Positions 1-6,667 are shown, counted from the first letter of the stretch. The stretch: DNA of 8,271 nucleotides from Rikenella sp. (GCA_029054535.1 JAIDFC010000189.1:1-8271), one strand, 5' to 3'. Translations and numbers: made by a program. Notes: generated by a model from the letters alone, not told the origin.

Positions 1-37
1 AAAAACGGGCTGTCAATCTACTGATCGACAGCCCGTT
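1..37 (-). terminator. Intrinsic terminator after tRNA-Leu
   Basis: Positions 4-14 and 27-37 are perfect 11-base inverted repeats (arm AACGGGCTGTC). After one mismatch, three more inner pairs close a four-base loop. Read on the minus strand, the stem lies three bases beyond the tRNA 3' end and runs into a T tract (the complement of the five A's at 1-5). This is the standard layout of a factor-independent terminator. The T tract may continue beyond the left edge of the window. Confidence 0.88.
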
Positions 38-40
38 CCG

Positions 41-124
41 TACTCCGGGCGGGACTTGAACCCGCACAGCCAAAATGGCCAAAGGATTTTAAGTCCTTCG
101 TGTCTACCATTCCACCACCGGAGC
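41..124 (-). tRNA. tRNA-Leu, anticodon UAA
   Basis: The 84-base minus-strand sequence folds as a class II tRNA. It has a 7-bp acceptor stem (GCTCCGG with CCGGAGT, the first pair being a G-U wobble), a D arm with the typical TGGTAGACAC, and a 5-bp anticodon stem AAGGA/TCCTT around the loop CTTAAAA. A long variable arm (GGCC-ATTTT-GGCT) and a T arm GCGGG-TTCAAGT-CCCGC follow. The anticodon TAA (89..91) reads UUA leucine codons, and the long variable arm fits leucine. The discriminator base is A, and CCA is not encoded, so it must be added after transcription. The gene stands alone, with a candidate promoter upstream and a terminator immediately downstream. Confidence 0.97.
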
Positions 125-215
125 CGATATTTATCCCTCCAAACCTCTGCACCGCATGGAGATCCCCCCTCCAATCGCCACCGTCTTCATCGTCGGAATC
201 GCTCTTGCGACAACG

Positions 216-247
216 CGAAGATAACGATTCCATCCCATGCCTACAAA
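216..247 (-). promoter_or_regulatory. Candidate promoter for tRNA-Leu
   Basis: On the minus strand a TTTG (244..247) is followed, after exactly 20 bases, by TATCTTCG (216..223), one mismatch from the Bacteroidetes -7 element TAnnTTTG. Transcription would start near 209, leaving about 85 bases of 5' leader to be trimmed from the tRNA. This is the only clear signal in the 176-base gap 125..300. I found no convincing hairpin terminator for the pilus operon there. The assignment rests on the consensus match and spacing only. Confidence 0.5.
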
Positions 248-300
248 TCTCTGCAACGCATCACCCCCAAAAACGCCCCTCTCCACAATAAAAATCCTCG

Positions 301-1245
301 TCAATCCCCCACCCCGGTATTCTGTACGATCACCGTATTCCAATCCATGATCGTGATCGTAATCTTGTCGATGGCAATCTCGATCAAGATCGGCAATTCG
401 ACCTGCTCGGCATTCTCCGGATCGACGCCGCACTCCGACGGCAGCACCGGCACCCGCGCAATCTCGACCCCCGCCTTGTAAAGCACCAGCCTGACCTCAT
501 GCTCGTCCCCGAATCGATTCAAAAAGAACTCCGCCGTCCGGGATCTCCCCTCCTCGTCGGTGGTCAGCTGCGGCGAAAAACAGCAAGCCTCCCCATCCGT
601 CGAAACCCGCACCGTCCCCTCGCCATCCACCACATCGGGTACCGAAATCAACCGCGCCGAGTAATCCTCCACCGGTGTCATATCGTCCTCGTCCTTCAGC
701 AACGTCAGCTTCGCAAGATAATAACCCGGCCTCATCCCCGGCCGTATCCGGGCCGGCGTCCCGCGCCGCACCGTAGCCGTCCCGATGCTGTGATACAACT
801 CGTCCGAACAATCGTATTCCTTGCCCGTATCGAACGCCACCGATAACTGCGACAGCGTCGAACTCCCCTTCACGAGCTCCGCCATCTCGGCCTGATCCAG
901 ATTGGCATAGCAAACCACCCGATACTCCCCCTCCGGCACCCCATCCAACAGCCTATACAATCCGGCCTCATCATCTCCCCTCGTCTCCGCTTTCGTATCC
1001 TCCTCTCCTGCCGCCGTTTTTTCCAACCGCAGGCTGTCCATAAAGATCCCCTCCGCATTATACGCCAGCGCATGCAGCGTCCGGACCTGCGTCCCCTCCG
1101 GAAACTCCAGCAACAAGGTCGGTCTCCGATTGATCTCGACATCCAGTTTTTCGGTCAGCGTACATCCGACCATCCACACCGCCGCTCCCAGCATCCCGCA
1201 CATCGCCATGCCTATGTTTCTGATCTTGAGCATCATTTCACGCAT
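301..1245 (-). CDS. FimB/Mfa2-type fimbrial anchor lipoprotein
   Basis: This 314-residue protein is likely the cell-wall-side anchor of a type V pilus, held in the outer membrane by its lipid. A hydrophobic signal segment ends in a lipobox (MVGC, lipidated Cys28). Family-like features are a first strand TLLLEF (43-48), the core sequence GVPEGEYRVVCYANL (102-116), and the C-terminal strand ITITIMDWNTV (295-305). That last strand mirrors the MDWETL near the end of the fimbrillin. Length fits the family, usually about 300 residues. It lacks the extra segment with a Thr-Lys cleavage site after the first strand that both subunit proteins have, as expected for an anchor that keeps its lipid. The ATG at 1245 shares one base with the stop of the upstream gene (TAATG), so translation is probably coupled. 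Met5 (1233) gives a tighter signal peptide and is an alternative start. Family is assigned from pattern memory, without a search. Confidence 0.82.
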   Translation of the reverse strand: MREMMLKIRNIGMAMCGMLGAAVWMVGCTLTEKLDVEINRRPTLLLEFPEGTQVRTLHALAYNAEGIFMDSLRLEKTAAGEEDTKAETRGDDEAGLYRLLDGVPEGEYRVVCYANLDQAEMAELVKGSSTLSQLSVAFDTGKEYDCSDELYHSIGTATVRRGTPARIRPGMRPGYYLAKLTLLKDEDDMTPVEDYSARLISVPDVVDGEGTVRVSTDGEACCFSPQLTTDEEGRSRTAEFFLNRFGDEHEVRLVLYKAGVEIARVPVLPSECGVDPENAEQVELPILIEIAIDKITITIMDWNTVIVQNTGVGD

Positions 1246-2960
1246 TAGTCCTGTTTATGCAAGTAGGGCGACATTTCCGGGTCCAGATTCGCCCGATATT
1301 CCAACAGTTCGTCGAGTTCGCAAGCCCGTTTGAAGCACGCCTCGCCGAGTTTCCATTCCCCCAGCCGCGAACAAACGATCGCCCGCAGATATTCCACCTG
1401 CGCCGACGAAGGCAATGAGAAAAGCACATCCTTGGCCGCCCCGTTGAACCCTCGCGACAGAAGCGCCACGGCCGTATTCTGGTCCCTATACGGCGTAAGT
1501 ATCTGCGCCGCCTCGACGTAATGCCGCCGCCGCAACAAGTCTACCCCGCGCTGATACAGCGTATCGACCACCGTCGTGTGAATCGTATCTTTCAGCATCC
1601 CCACCCGTCGCAGGTTATACTTGAAGTCCACCACCCGCAACCGCGGATAAATTTCCTCCCGGATGTACTTATAATCCTTTCCGAATCGTTTGCGAATCGC
1701 CGCCTCGCGTTCGTCCGGATCGGCGATCCGATCCGCAAGCCGCACAATCTCCTCGCGATTGGCCACCTCTTCGTCCCGCAACACTTCGCTCCGGAAGTCG
1801 GCCCAGTTTTCGCCCTCCCAGCGCACCGTCAACAACGTGTCGAGTTCCGGGAAATCGAACTCTTTCCGCAAATAATTACTCAACGCGAAAGCCCGCTCCT
1901 TCGCCAGTCGGTTATTGTGCCGGAAACTCCCCTCGGGCGACGAAGCCGCCGTCAATATAATACTATCCACATAGAACTCGTGCTGGTACAACAGCGTGTG
2001 CATCAGATCCCTGATCTGCGCCAGGTTCTTGGCATTATTGCCCAGCGAGTCCATGATCTTCGTATTGTTAACCTTGAACGTCAAGTAGTTCCGATCGTTC
2101 ACCACCGCATACTTCTCGATGATCTTGGTCATGTAGCGCGTGATCGGCTGTACGAAAGTCAACATCGAGCTGATGTTGAACTGCAAGGTATCGTTCGCCG
2201 GCACCACGTACGAACTTCCGTCCAAGGCATTGACCCGCCCGGTCAGCGAGATGAAGAGCTGTTTATCGTCCTCCTCGACCTTGACATCCTGGGTATAATA
2301 ATACGTAATCTTCTCCTTGTCGTTCAAGATGGAGTCGAAACGGCTCTTGTCCAAGTACGGGAACTGCACGAACCGATGGAACGCATCCCGCAATCGCGCC
2401 GTATCCTCCGCATTCAGATTCCCTTTCCGCCGGTTCACCAGCTTGGTCCGAAACTTCGAGTACCGCCAATAGTTCCGTTCCTGCAACTTACTGAACAGCC
2501 CTCCCCGCACCTGCAACGGTTCCAGCTCGATATCCTTCCCGCGCCGGTGCATGATCGGAGTAATCATAAAGCTCTGCACGTTCCCCTGCAATTCGCGCGG
2601 CATGGTGATCAAGAAGTCGATCTGTATCTTCCCGTCCCGTTCCGCGAGCATCCGGGTCTTGGCCACCACCCTCACCTCCTGCGCCTTAAGCAGCGCGACG
2701 GCCTCTCCGTCCTCGTCGATGACCATGGACTTCCGATTAGCCACGAAGAGCGACGATTGGCTGCTATCGCCCCGCATTTCGACGATCGAGCTGTCTTTAG
2801 GCTGCTGTGCCTGTTGTATCCGTTCTCTGACCTGTTTCGGGGTATGGGCCACGACGCTGGTATACTGGTGGCGTTCGAGCCGCCCCGTTACCGCACAGCC
2901 GCCCAGCAGAAAGCCGGTCAGTACAAAAATGAAAAGTAAAAGTAAGAATGTACGCTTCAT
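1245..2960 (-). CDS. Pilus-locus lipoprotein: DUF3868-like, OmpA-like and TPR-like regions
   Basis: This 571-residue lipoprotein resembles DUF3868 proteins found in Bacteroidetes fimbrial loci and the roughly 60-kDa protein encoded next to fimA in P. gingivalis. The signal peptide MKRTFLLLLFIFVLTGFLLGGC has a lipobox with Cys22. Residues about 95-275 are beta-rich, with the DUF3868-like stretch ITPIMHRRGKDIELEPL. Residues about 290-365 are OmpA-like, with an ILTAASSPEG strand and the helix NNRLAKERAFALSNYL. Residues about 465-555 look like degenerate TPR helices, ending in the family-like YRANLDPEMSPYL. The role in pilus assembly or envelope attachment is inferred from context. I chose the ATG at 2960 because the signal peptide starts there; a TTG at 2978 would add six residues. 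The start lies 52 bases after the DUF3575 gene, and the stop overlaps the anchor start by one base. Confidence 0.78.
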   Translation of the reverse strand: MKRTFLLLLFIFVLTGFLLGGCAVTGRLERHQYTSVVAHTPKQVRERIQQAQQPKDSSIVEMRGDSSQSSLFVANRKSMVIDEDGEAVALLKAQEVRVVAKTRMLAERDGKIQIDFLITMPRELQGNVQSFMITPIMHRRGKDIELEPLQVRGGLFSKLQERNYWRYSKFRTKLVNRRKGNLNAEDTARLRDAFHRFVQFPYLDKSRFDSILNDKEKITYYYTQDVKVEEDDKQLFISLTGRVNALDGSSYVVPANDTLQFNISSMLTFVQPITRYMTKIIEKYAVVNDRNYLTFKVNNTKIMDSLGNNAKNLAQIRDLMHTLLYQHEFYVDSIILTAASSPEGSFRHNNRLAKERAFALSNYLRKEFDFPELDTLLTVRWEGENWADFRSEVLRDEEVANREEIVRLADRIADPDEREAAIRKRFGKDYKYIREEIYPRLRVVDFKYNLRRVGMLKDTIHTTVVDTLYQRGVDLLRRRHYVEAAQILTPYRDQNTAVALLSRGFNGAAKDVLFSLPSSAQVEYLRAIVCSRLGEWKLGEACFKRACELDELLEYRANLDPEMSPYLHKQD

Positions 2961-3012
2961 ACGCGAAAAACCCGCCAAATAAAACCACTAAACCCCTCTA
3001 GCCCCCCATTGG

Positions 3013-3636
3013 TTAGAAAAGATAGACGAAACTGACATCGGCCTTGGTCGGTGCCACGACAATCCGTTTGGAATGGTAAATATACTCGTCCTCGGTATAA
3101 TGAGTCTCCCTGGGTCGTTTGGTGTCCTGCATATACAGGATCCCGGCCCCGATCTCGACGCCGATGGTAAACCGTTTGGAGATGACCCAGCAGTGCCCCC
3201 ACGAGAATCCCGGTCCGGCCAACCATCCTTTGCGAGTATTTTTTTTATTTCCCCAGTCATACCACGCCCCGCTCAAATGCACGCCCCAGAACGATCCGGC
3301 ATTCGGTTCGAAACGCCAAAACCGGAATCCCGGCTGGACCCCGAATCCCATAATGGAGAACTTGTCAAACTTCACCGGATTGGCATAGAGTCCGAGGTCG
3401 AACGATGTTTTCCGGCTGACCGCAATATCGCACCCGACATTGATTGTCCCGGTCAAAAGCATCAACCCGTTCCCGCGAATGGAATAGAACTGGGCATGCG
3501 CCCTGTTGTCGACCGCCGTCCCGACCAACAACAACGCCATCCCGAGAATAATCCGTATGATCTTTCTTCGTTTCAAAACCGCTCGTTGTCTAAATGTTAC
3601 TCGCCGCGTTATCCTCTTTCCCGTTCCGTCGTCCAC
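3013..3636 (-). CDS. DUF3575-type outer-membrane beta-barrel protein
   Basis: The protein has 207 residues. A signal peptide core IIRIILGMALLLVGTAVDNRAHA (26-48) with an AHA cleavage site is followed by a short region rich in alternating aromatic and Gly residues. Stretches such as MGFGVQPGFRFWRFEP, GSFWGVHLSGAWYDWG and GPGFSWGHCWVISKRFTIGVEIGAG match the DUF3575 pattern, and the chain ends in ADVSFVYLF. The terminal Phe is typical of BAM-inserted barrels. DUF3575 proteins commonly sit beside DUF3868 and Mfa2 genes in fimbrial loci; their biochemical role is not established. The start is uncertain. The GTG at 3636 overlaps the upstream TAG by one base (TAGTG), matching the coupling seen at the anchor junction, but gives a long basic N-region. 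A TTG at 3576 gives a more normal signal peptide (187 residues). No ATG gives a good one. Confidence 0.75.
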   Translation of the reverse strand: MDDGTGKRITRRVTFRQRAVLKRRKIIRIILGMALLLVGTAVDNRAHAQFYSIRGNGLMLLTGTINVGCDIAVSRKTSFDLGLYANPVKFDKFSIMGFGVQPGFRFWRFEPNAGSFWGVHLSGAWYDWGNKKNTRKGWLAGPGFSWGHCWVISKRFTIGVEIGAGILYMQDTKRPRETHYTEDEYIYHSKRIVVAPTKADVSFVYLF

Positions 3637-5111
3637 TATGGTTGCACCACAATATTCTTGCGGTCCACAACCGTAGCCATTCCATAACGCGACCGAAGCA
3701 TCAGGTTCATCTGAATCGGTGTAGCCGTCTGCGTTTGTGTATAGACTACTTTACACTTCACCCGTTGCTCTCCCAGCTTATCGTCCGTCAACAAGACATT
3801 ATACCAAAAGTCTCCGGTCCCCGACACATCTTCAAAAGCACTTCCCTCATTTCCAGACTCATCCACCGGAATAACCTGAAAACCCTGTCCCCTCGCCCCC
3901 GGTGCCGTACAAACCAACTGCAGTTCGTCATAAAAATAATTGGAACAAACGATCTCGACAATCGCTTCCTGCGGCTCATTTACCTTGAACCGATCCGGAA
4001 AAGGCTCCAAGACATTAATTTTCAGCGAGGATATGCGGATATCATCCGGATCCAGCCCGTTCAACTGCAAATGAACATGGTAATAAGCATTCCCCTCTAC
4101 GTCGAAATTATCGGTTATGTTCTCCCCGAGATAAATCGAGAACCCGCACTGTTGCTGCGTCCCATCCTCCGCCGTACTTTCTCCGTCCAGAAAAATATAG
4201 GAAGCGTACTGCGGCGCCAAATGTCCATTCCGATCTTTCGGATCTGTAATTTCCGGAACAGGTCCTTGCATGTTCTCCGGCAGATAGAAAATCACCGGAT
4301 TCTCTTTCGAAATCCCGACGTTAGAACCGTCGCCAAAATCCACCAAAGGATAGAGATAGTCCGTGGTCAAGAATTCTGCAGCAGTCGGCATATTTTTCTT
4401 GAAAAGAGCGACACGTCCCGGCACATATCTCGCTCCGACCGTCTTGATTTTCAAGACATCGGTCATCTCTTCTCCCAATTCGTACGAAAACAAAAACTTC
4501 GCCACCCGTCTCTCCAACGAGATCGAGATCGGTTCTATGTCCTCGTCTTTAATATCCTGCCCTTCATGTTTGGCCCATTTGATTTCCATGTTTTCATTCA
4601 CGGAACTCATCGCCAGATTATCCGCCCGCGTCAAATCATACTCCCACACTTCCGCCACTAAATCTTTGATTTGGTCTTCGGTCATCGAGCAGAACGATTC
4701 ACCGACCGCATCAGGCTCAGTTGGGTTATGCGAATCACTACAAAGCCGCCCTCCGGCATTGGCCACGGCATACAATCGATACTTCCCCAGTCGGATATTG
4801 GTCAATTTGAGCCGTTTGGCTACATCGACCGACGAGAAATAGTAGTGCCGCACTTCCGGTGCCTCGGGCGAGGGATAATGTTTGTGGACGAAGAACAGGT
4901 TCAAGTCGTTAATCTGCTTCTCCAGCTCCTCTCGCGAGGCCTCGGCTTTGGTCTGCATTTCGTTGCAGTGCAGAATAAGCATCGCATCGACCAATGAGGT
5001 ATCCTCCGGCAAGAGACGATCGTCCCGCAAAGTGCTTTTGCGACACCCGCCCGACACGAGCAGACCCGCAAGCAATCCCGTCCCTATTATGAAACGACTG
5101 ATGTAATTCAT
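3636..5111 (-). CDS. DUF4906-like fimbrial subunit lipoprotein (candidate minor or tip subunit)
   Basis: This 491-residue lipoprotein resembles the DUF4906 and Mfa-like subunits of Bacteroidetes fimbriae. The signal peptide MNYISRFIIGTGLLAGLLVSGGC ends in a lipobox with Cys23. A strand AMLILHCNE (43-51) is followed by Thr-Lys-Ala (54-56), then a strand INDLNLFFV (67-75). This is the same arrangement as the protease-processed N-terminus of the fimbrillin. Further family-like motifs are LERRVAKFLFSY (199-210), IFYLPENMQG (274-283) and IYLGENITDNFDV (326-338). The C-terminal part (about 380-491) looks like an extra beta-rich domain beyond a simple two-domain pilin, which would suit an accessory or tip subunit. 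It follows the fimbrillin by 127 bases and its stop overlaps the next start. Tip versus shaft position is inferred, not shown. Confidence 0.72.
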   Translation of the reverse strand: MNYISRFIIGTGLLAGLLVSGGCRKSTLRDDRLLPEDTSLVDAMLILHCNEMQTKAEASREELEKQINDLNLFFVHKHYPSPEAPEVRHYYFSSVDVAKRLKLTNIRLGKYRLYAVANAGGRLCSDSHNPTEPDAVGESFCSMTEDQIKDLVAEVWEYDLTRADNLAMSSVNENMEIKWAKHEGQDIKDEDIEPISISLERRVAKFLFSYELGEEMTDVLKIKTVGARYVPGRVALFKKNMPTAAEFLTTDYLYPLVDFGDGSNVGISKENPVIFYLPENMQGPVPEITDPKDRNGHLAPQYASYIFLDGESTAEDGTQQQCGFSIYLGENITDNFDVEGNAYYHVHLQLNGLDPDDIRISSLKINVLEPFPDRFKVNEPQEAIVEIVCSNYFYDELQLVCTAPGARGQGFQVIPVDESGNEGSAFEDVSGTGDFWYNVLLTDDKLGEQRVKCKVVYTQTQTATPIQMNLMLRSRYGMATVVDRKNIVVQP

Positions 5112-5133
5112 GATTCTCTATCCACCGTACCGC

Positions 5134-5158
5134 ACGCGGCGCAAAGCCCGCCCCGCGT
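5134..5158 (-). other. GC-rich stem-loop between fimbrillin and the distal pilus genes
   Basis: In the 127-base gap 5112..5238, ACGC (5134-5137) pairs with GCGT (5155-5158) and GGCG (5138-5141) pairs with CGCC (5149-5152), with a two-base bulge (5153-5154). No T tract follows on the minus strand, so it is not a standard intrinsic terminator. It could slow or process the transcript, or protect the upstream fimbrillin message. The gap otherwise shows no convincing promoter. Confidence 0.4.
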
Positions 5159-5238
5159 CGAGTCTTTCCGCCACCTGCGTGCAGTCTTGTGAAAAATTTA
5201 TCGAAATCGAATGAAAAACGTTCGTAAACCCGAGAACA

Positions 5239-6441
5239 TTAATCTTTATCCCCGATCACGACATCCTGTGGAATAAGGGTTTCCCAGTCCATCACCTCGA
5301 CAGTCGCCACGACTTCGTTTTCGGTCAACCCTTTGATCGAGATATTAACCAAATAGTTCCCGTTCCGAACAAAATACCCGAATTTTGACTCTTCCGTGGT
5401 ATTTCCCGCTTCCCCGGACAACTTAATATTATAAGTAATCGTGCTTTGGTCGCCAGTCGTTGACAGATTTCCATCGAAATCAAACTGAGCCGTCAAAGCC
5501 AACATCGGTTTCTGCGTATCATCACTCACCCCTTCAAGCGAGCCATCTGCCTTATAGACTGCATTTTCAAAAATATAGAAGAGGTTTTGGTATTGATCGA
5601 ATCCCGTCGTATTTCCAGCAGCCGTAGCCCCCAATATATTCGGCACTTGCGAAAATGGAGCGCTTCGTTTTTCAATGGTCGTCAATACATCCGGTTTGAT
5701 AAGTGTCGACCGATTGGCCAACTGAGACAGAACAGCATTCTGTATGGTCAGTGTACTTCCCGGATATTTATCTTGAAATTCTTTCGTAATCGCTGTTTTC
5801 ACTGCGATTTTGGCCACCGTCCGGCGCAATTGAACCAACACTTTCGTTGCCTCGTTCGACCCGGCCGCCGGCGCAGTTGCCGAAGCCATCCCACTCATGG
5901 CAAACCCGACATTTTCTGCTTTATCTTTTCCCCGCAACGCCCCTCCGGTTACCGCAGAGAATGTACCGTTATAAGCGGCCAAATTACCGAAACTACTAAT
6001 CTGACTGCCAATCACCCCCTCGACTTTCCCTTTCAAATCATTACGAGAGACCCCGGTTGTCGCCGGATCTCCATTATTATAATTTCTCATCTCCTCCGCG
6101 AAGTCGCAGTTCGCAATGGCGTAAAAATCATAGGTCGCTCCCGCCACCACATTCGGAATCGCAAAGACGGCCTTGCCTTTATCGATCTCATACTGAGTAA
6201 ATTCGCGCTGATAAGCACAGATATCCGTCCCATCCCTATACACAAACATCACGACATTGTGCACCTCTTTCTCGAACGATTCGGTCGACCCGTCGCCGAA
6301 CACTTTCGTCGTCGGTGAACCCAACGTTACCTCCACCGTACTCGAGACCAGTACCGGTTCCGGCTGTTTCTCCTTCTTGCAGGAGAAACTTACCACTGCT
6401 GCAGTGGTCGCAACCACCGCCAAGATGGATCTTTTCATCAT
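5239..6441 (-). CDS. FimA/Mfa1-type fimbrillin (major type V pilus subunit precursor)
   Basis: This 400-residue protein is the likely shaft pilin. The signal peptide MMKRSILAVVATTAAVVSFSC ends at lipid Cys21. The N-terminal region lines up with P. gingivalis FimA as I recall it: CKKEKQPEPV against CNKDNEAEPV, and PTTK-VFGDG against NSNR-AFGVG. Maturation cleavage would therefore fall after Lys46. Strand NVVMFVYRDG (62-71), LRRTVAKIAV (205-214) in the domain linker, FYIFEN (288-293), FVRNGNYLVNISIKG (357-371) and C-terminal VEVMDWETLIPQ (381-392) fit the two-domain fimbrillin fold. In the pilus the N-terminal pro-segment is removed and strands are exchanged between subunits. It is the first gene after the promoter at 6514..6545, with an AT-rich leader favouring high expression. 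Base composition is visibly more AT-rich than nagB or the ribF-like gene, common for variable surface pilins. Confidence 0.88.
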   Translation of the reverse strand: MMKRSILAVVATTAAVVSFSCKKEKQPEPVLVSSTVEVTLGSPTTKVFGDGSTESFEKEVHNVVMFVYRDGTDICAYQREFTQYEIDKGKAVFAIPNVVAGATYDFYAIANCDFAEEMRNYNNGDPATTGVSRNDLKGKVEGVIGSQISSFGNLAAYNGTFSAVTGGALRGKDKAENVGFAMSGMASATAPAAGSNEATKVLVQLRRTVAKIAVKTAITKEFQDKYPGSTLTIQNAVLSQLANRSTLIKPDVLTTIEKRSAPFSQVPNILGATAAGNTTGFDQYQNLFYIFENAVYKADGSLEGVSDDTQKPMLALTAQFDFDGNLSTTGDQSTITYNIKLSGEAGNTTEESKFGYFVRNGNYLVNISIKGLTENEVVATVEVMDWETLIPQDVVIGDKD

Positions 6442-6485
6442 TGCTATGTCTGTATTTTAAATTTAACGGAAGAATACCCTCGCAC

Positions 6486-6502
6486 CGGCTGAAAACAGAC
6501 CG
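6486..6502 (-). other. Small hairpin near the 5' end of the fimbrillin mRNA
   Basis: On the minus strand CGGTCTG-TTTT-CAGCCG can fold into two three-base-pair helices (CGG/CCG and CTG/CAG) separated by one bulged base. The predicted transcript start is near 6507, so the hairpin would sit about five bases from the 5' end, a place where it could protect the message from decay. The fold is weak and is read by eye only. Confidence 0.3.
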
Positions 6503-6513
6503 ATACAACGCGG

Positions 6514-6545
6514 CAAATGTAATACATTTTTTAATACTAAGTAAA
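6514..6545 (-). promoter_or_regulatory. Promoter of the fimbrillin / pilus operon
   Basis: On the minus strand TACATTTG (6514..6521) matches the Bacteroidetes -7 element TAnnTTTG exactly. TTTA (6542..6545), one mismatch from the -33 TTTG, lies 20 bases upstream. Transcription would begin near 6507, about 66 bases before the fimbrillin ATG. The leader close to the start codon is AT-rich and unstructured. It lies downstream of the nagB terminator, so the pilus genes should be transcribed independently of nagB. Confidence 0.75.
6515..6529. repeat. 15-bp inverted repeat overlapping the pilus -7 element
   Basis: AAATGTA and TACATTT flank a single central base, giving perfect 7-base arms. The palindrome covers nearly the whole -7 element, so a dimeric regulator bound here would compete with RNA polymerase. 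Part of the symmetry comes from the -7 element itself (TACATTTG), so a chance palindrome in AT-rich DNA is possible. Confidence 0.4.
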
Positions 6546-6616
6546 TAGATTTGACTACAATACGACCGAAAAAACGGTAAAAAAAGAGATTCGGGATAAA
6601 ATTCCCCCGCTCTTCC

Positions 6617-6667
6617 AAAACAAAACCTGCCGTTCGTCTCCCCCTTGCTCGGAAGACGAACGGCAGG
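6617..6667 (-). terminator. Intrinsic terminator of nagB
   Basis: Arms 6626-6638 and 6655-6667 are a perfect 13-bp inverted repeat (CCTGCCGTTCGTC) around a 16-base loop. On the minus strand the stem is followed by TTTTGTTTT (the complement of 6617-6625). It begins about 30 bases after the nagB stop. On the plus strand no T tract follows, so it works in the nagB direction only. Confidence 0.92.

Noticed and set aside
250..300. Terminator for the pilus operon just after the anchor gene
   Set aside because: The region has T-rich and G-rich runs on the minus strand but no stem I could pair convincingly. Transcripts may run on into the tRNA terminator at 1..37.
1521..2939. Long plus-strand open reading frame (472 codons) opposite the OmpA-like lipoprotein gene
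   Set aside because: It is a shadow of a well-supported minus-strand gene. Its translation is rich in Arg, His, Pro and Gln, with no recognisable domain or signal sequence.
2961..2978. TTG start six codons upstream for the OmpA-like lipoprotein
   Set aside because: The ATG at 2960 begins a textbook lipoprotein signal peptide (MKRTF...), so the extension is unnecessary.
3594..4661. Plus-strand open reading frame (355 codons) opposite the DUF4906-like gene
   Set aside because: Same pattern: antisense to a real gene, with low-complexity Arg/Ile/His-rich translation and no family resemblance.
5193..5200. TAAATTTT on the minus strand as a promoter for the distal pilus genes
   Set aside because: It lacks the final G of TAnnTTTG, and no TTTG-like element lies near 20 bases upstream (the nearest TTTA is 24 away).
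6442..6615. Invertible (phase-variable) pilus promoter
   Set aside because: I found no pair of longer inverted repeats flanking the promoter, only the short palindrome on the -7 element, and there is no recombinase gene in the window.
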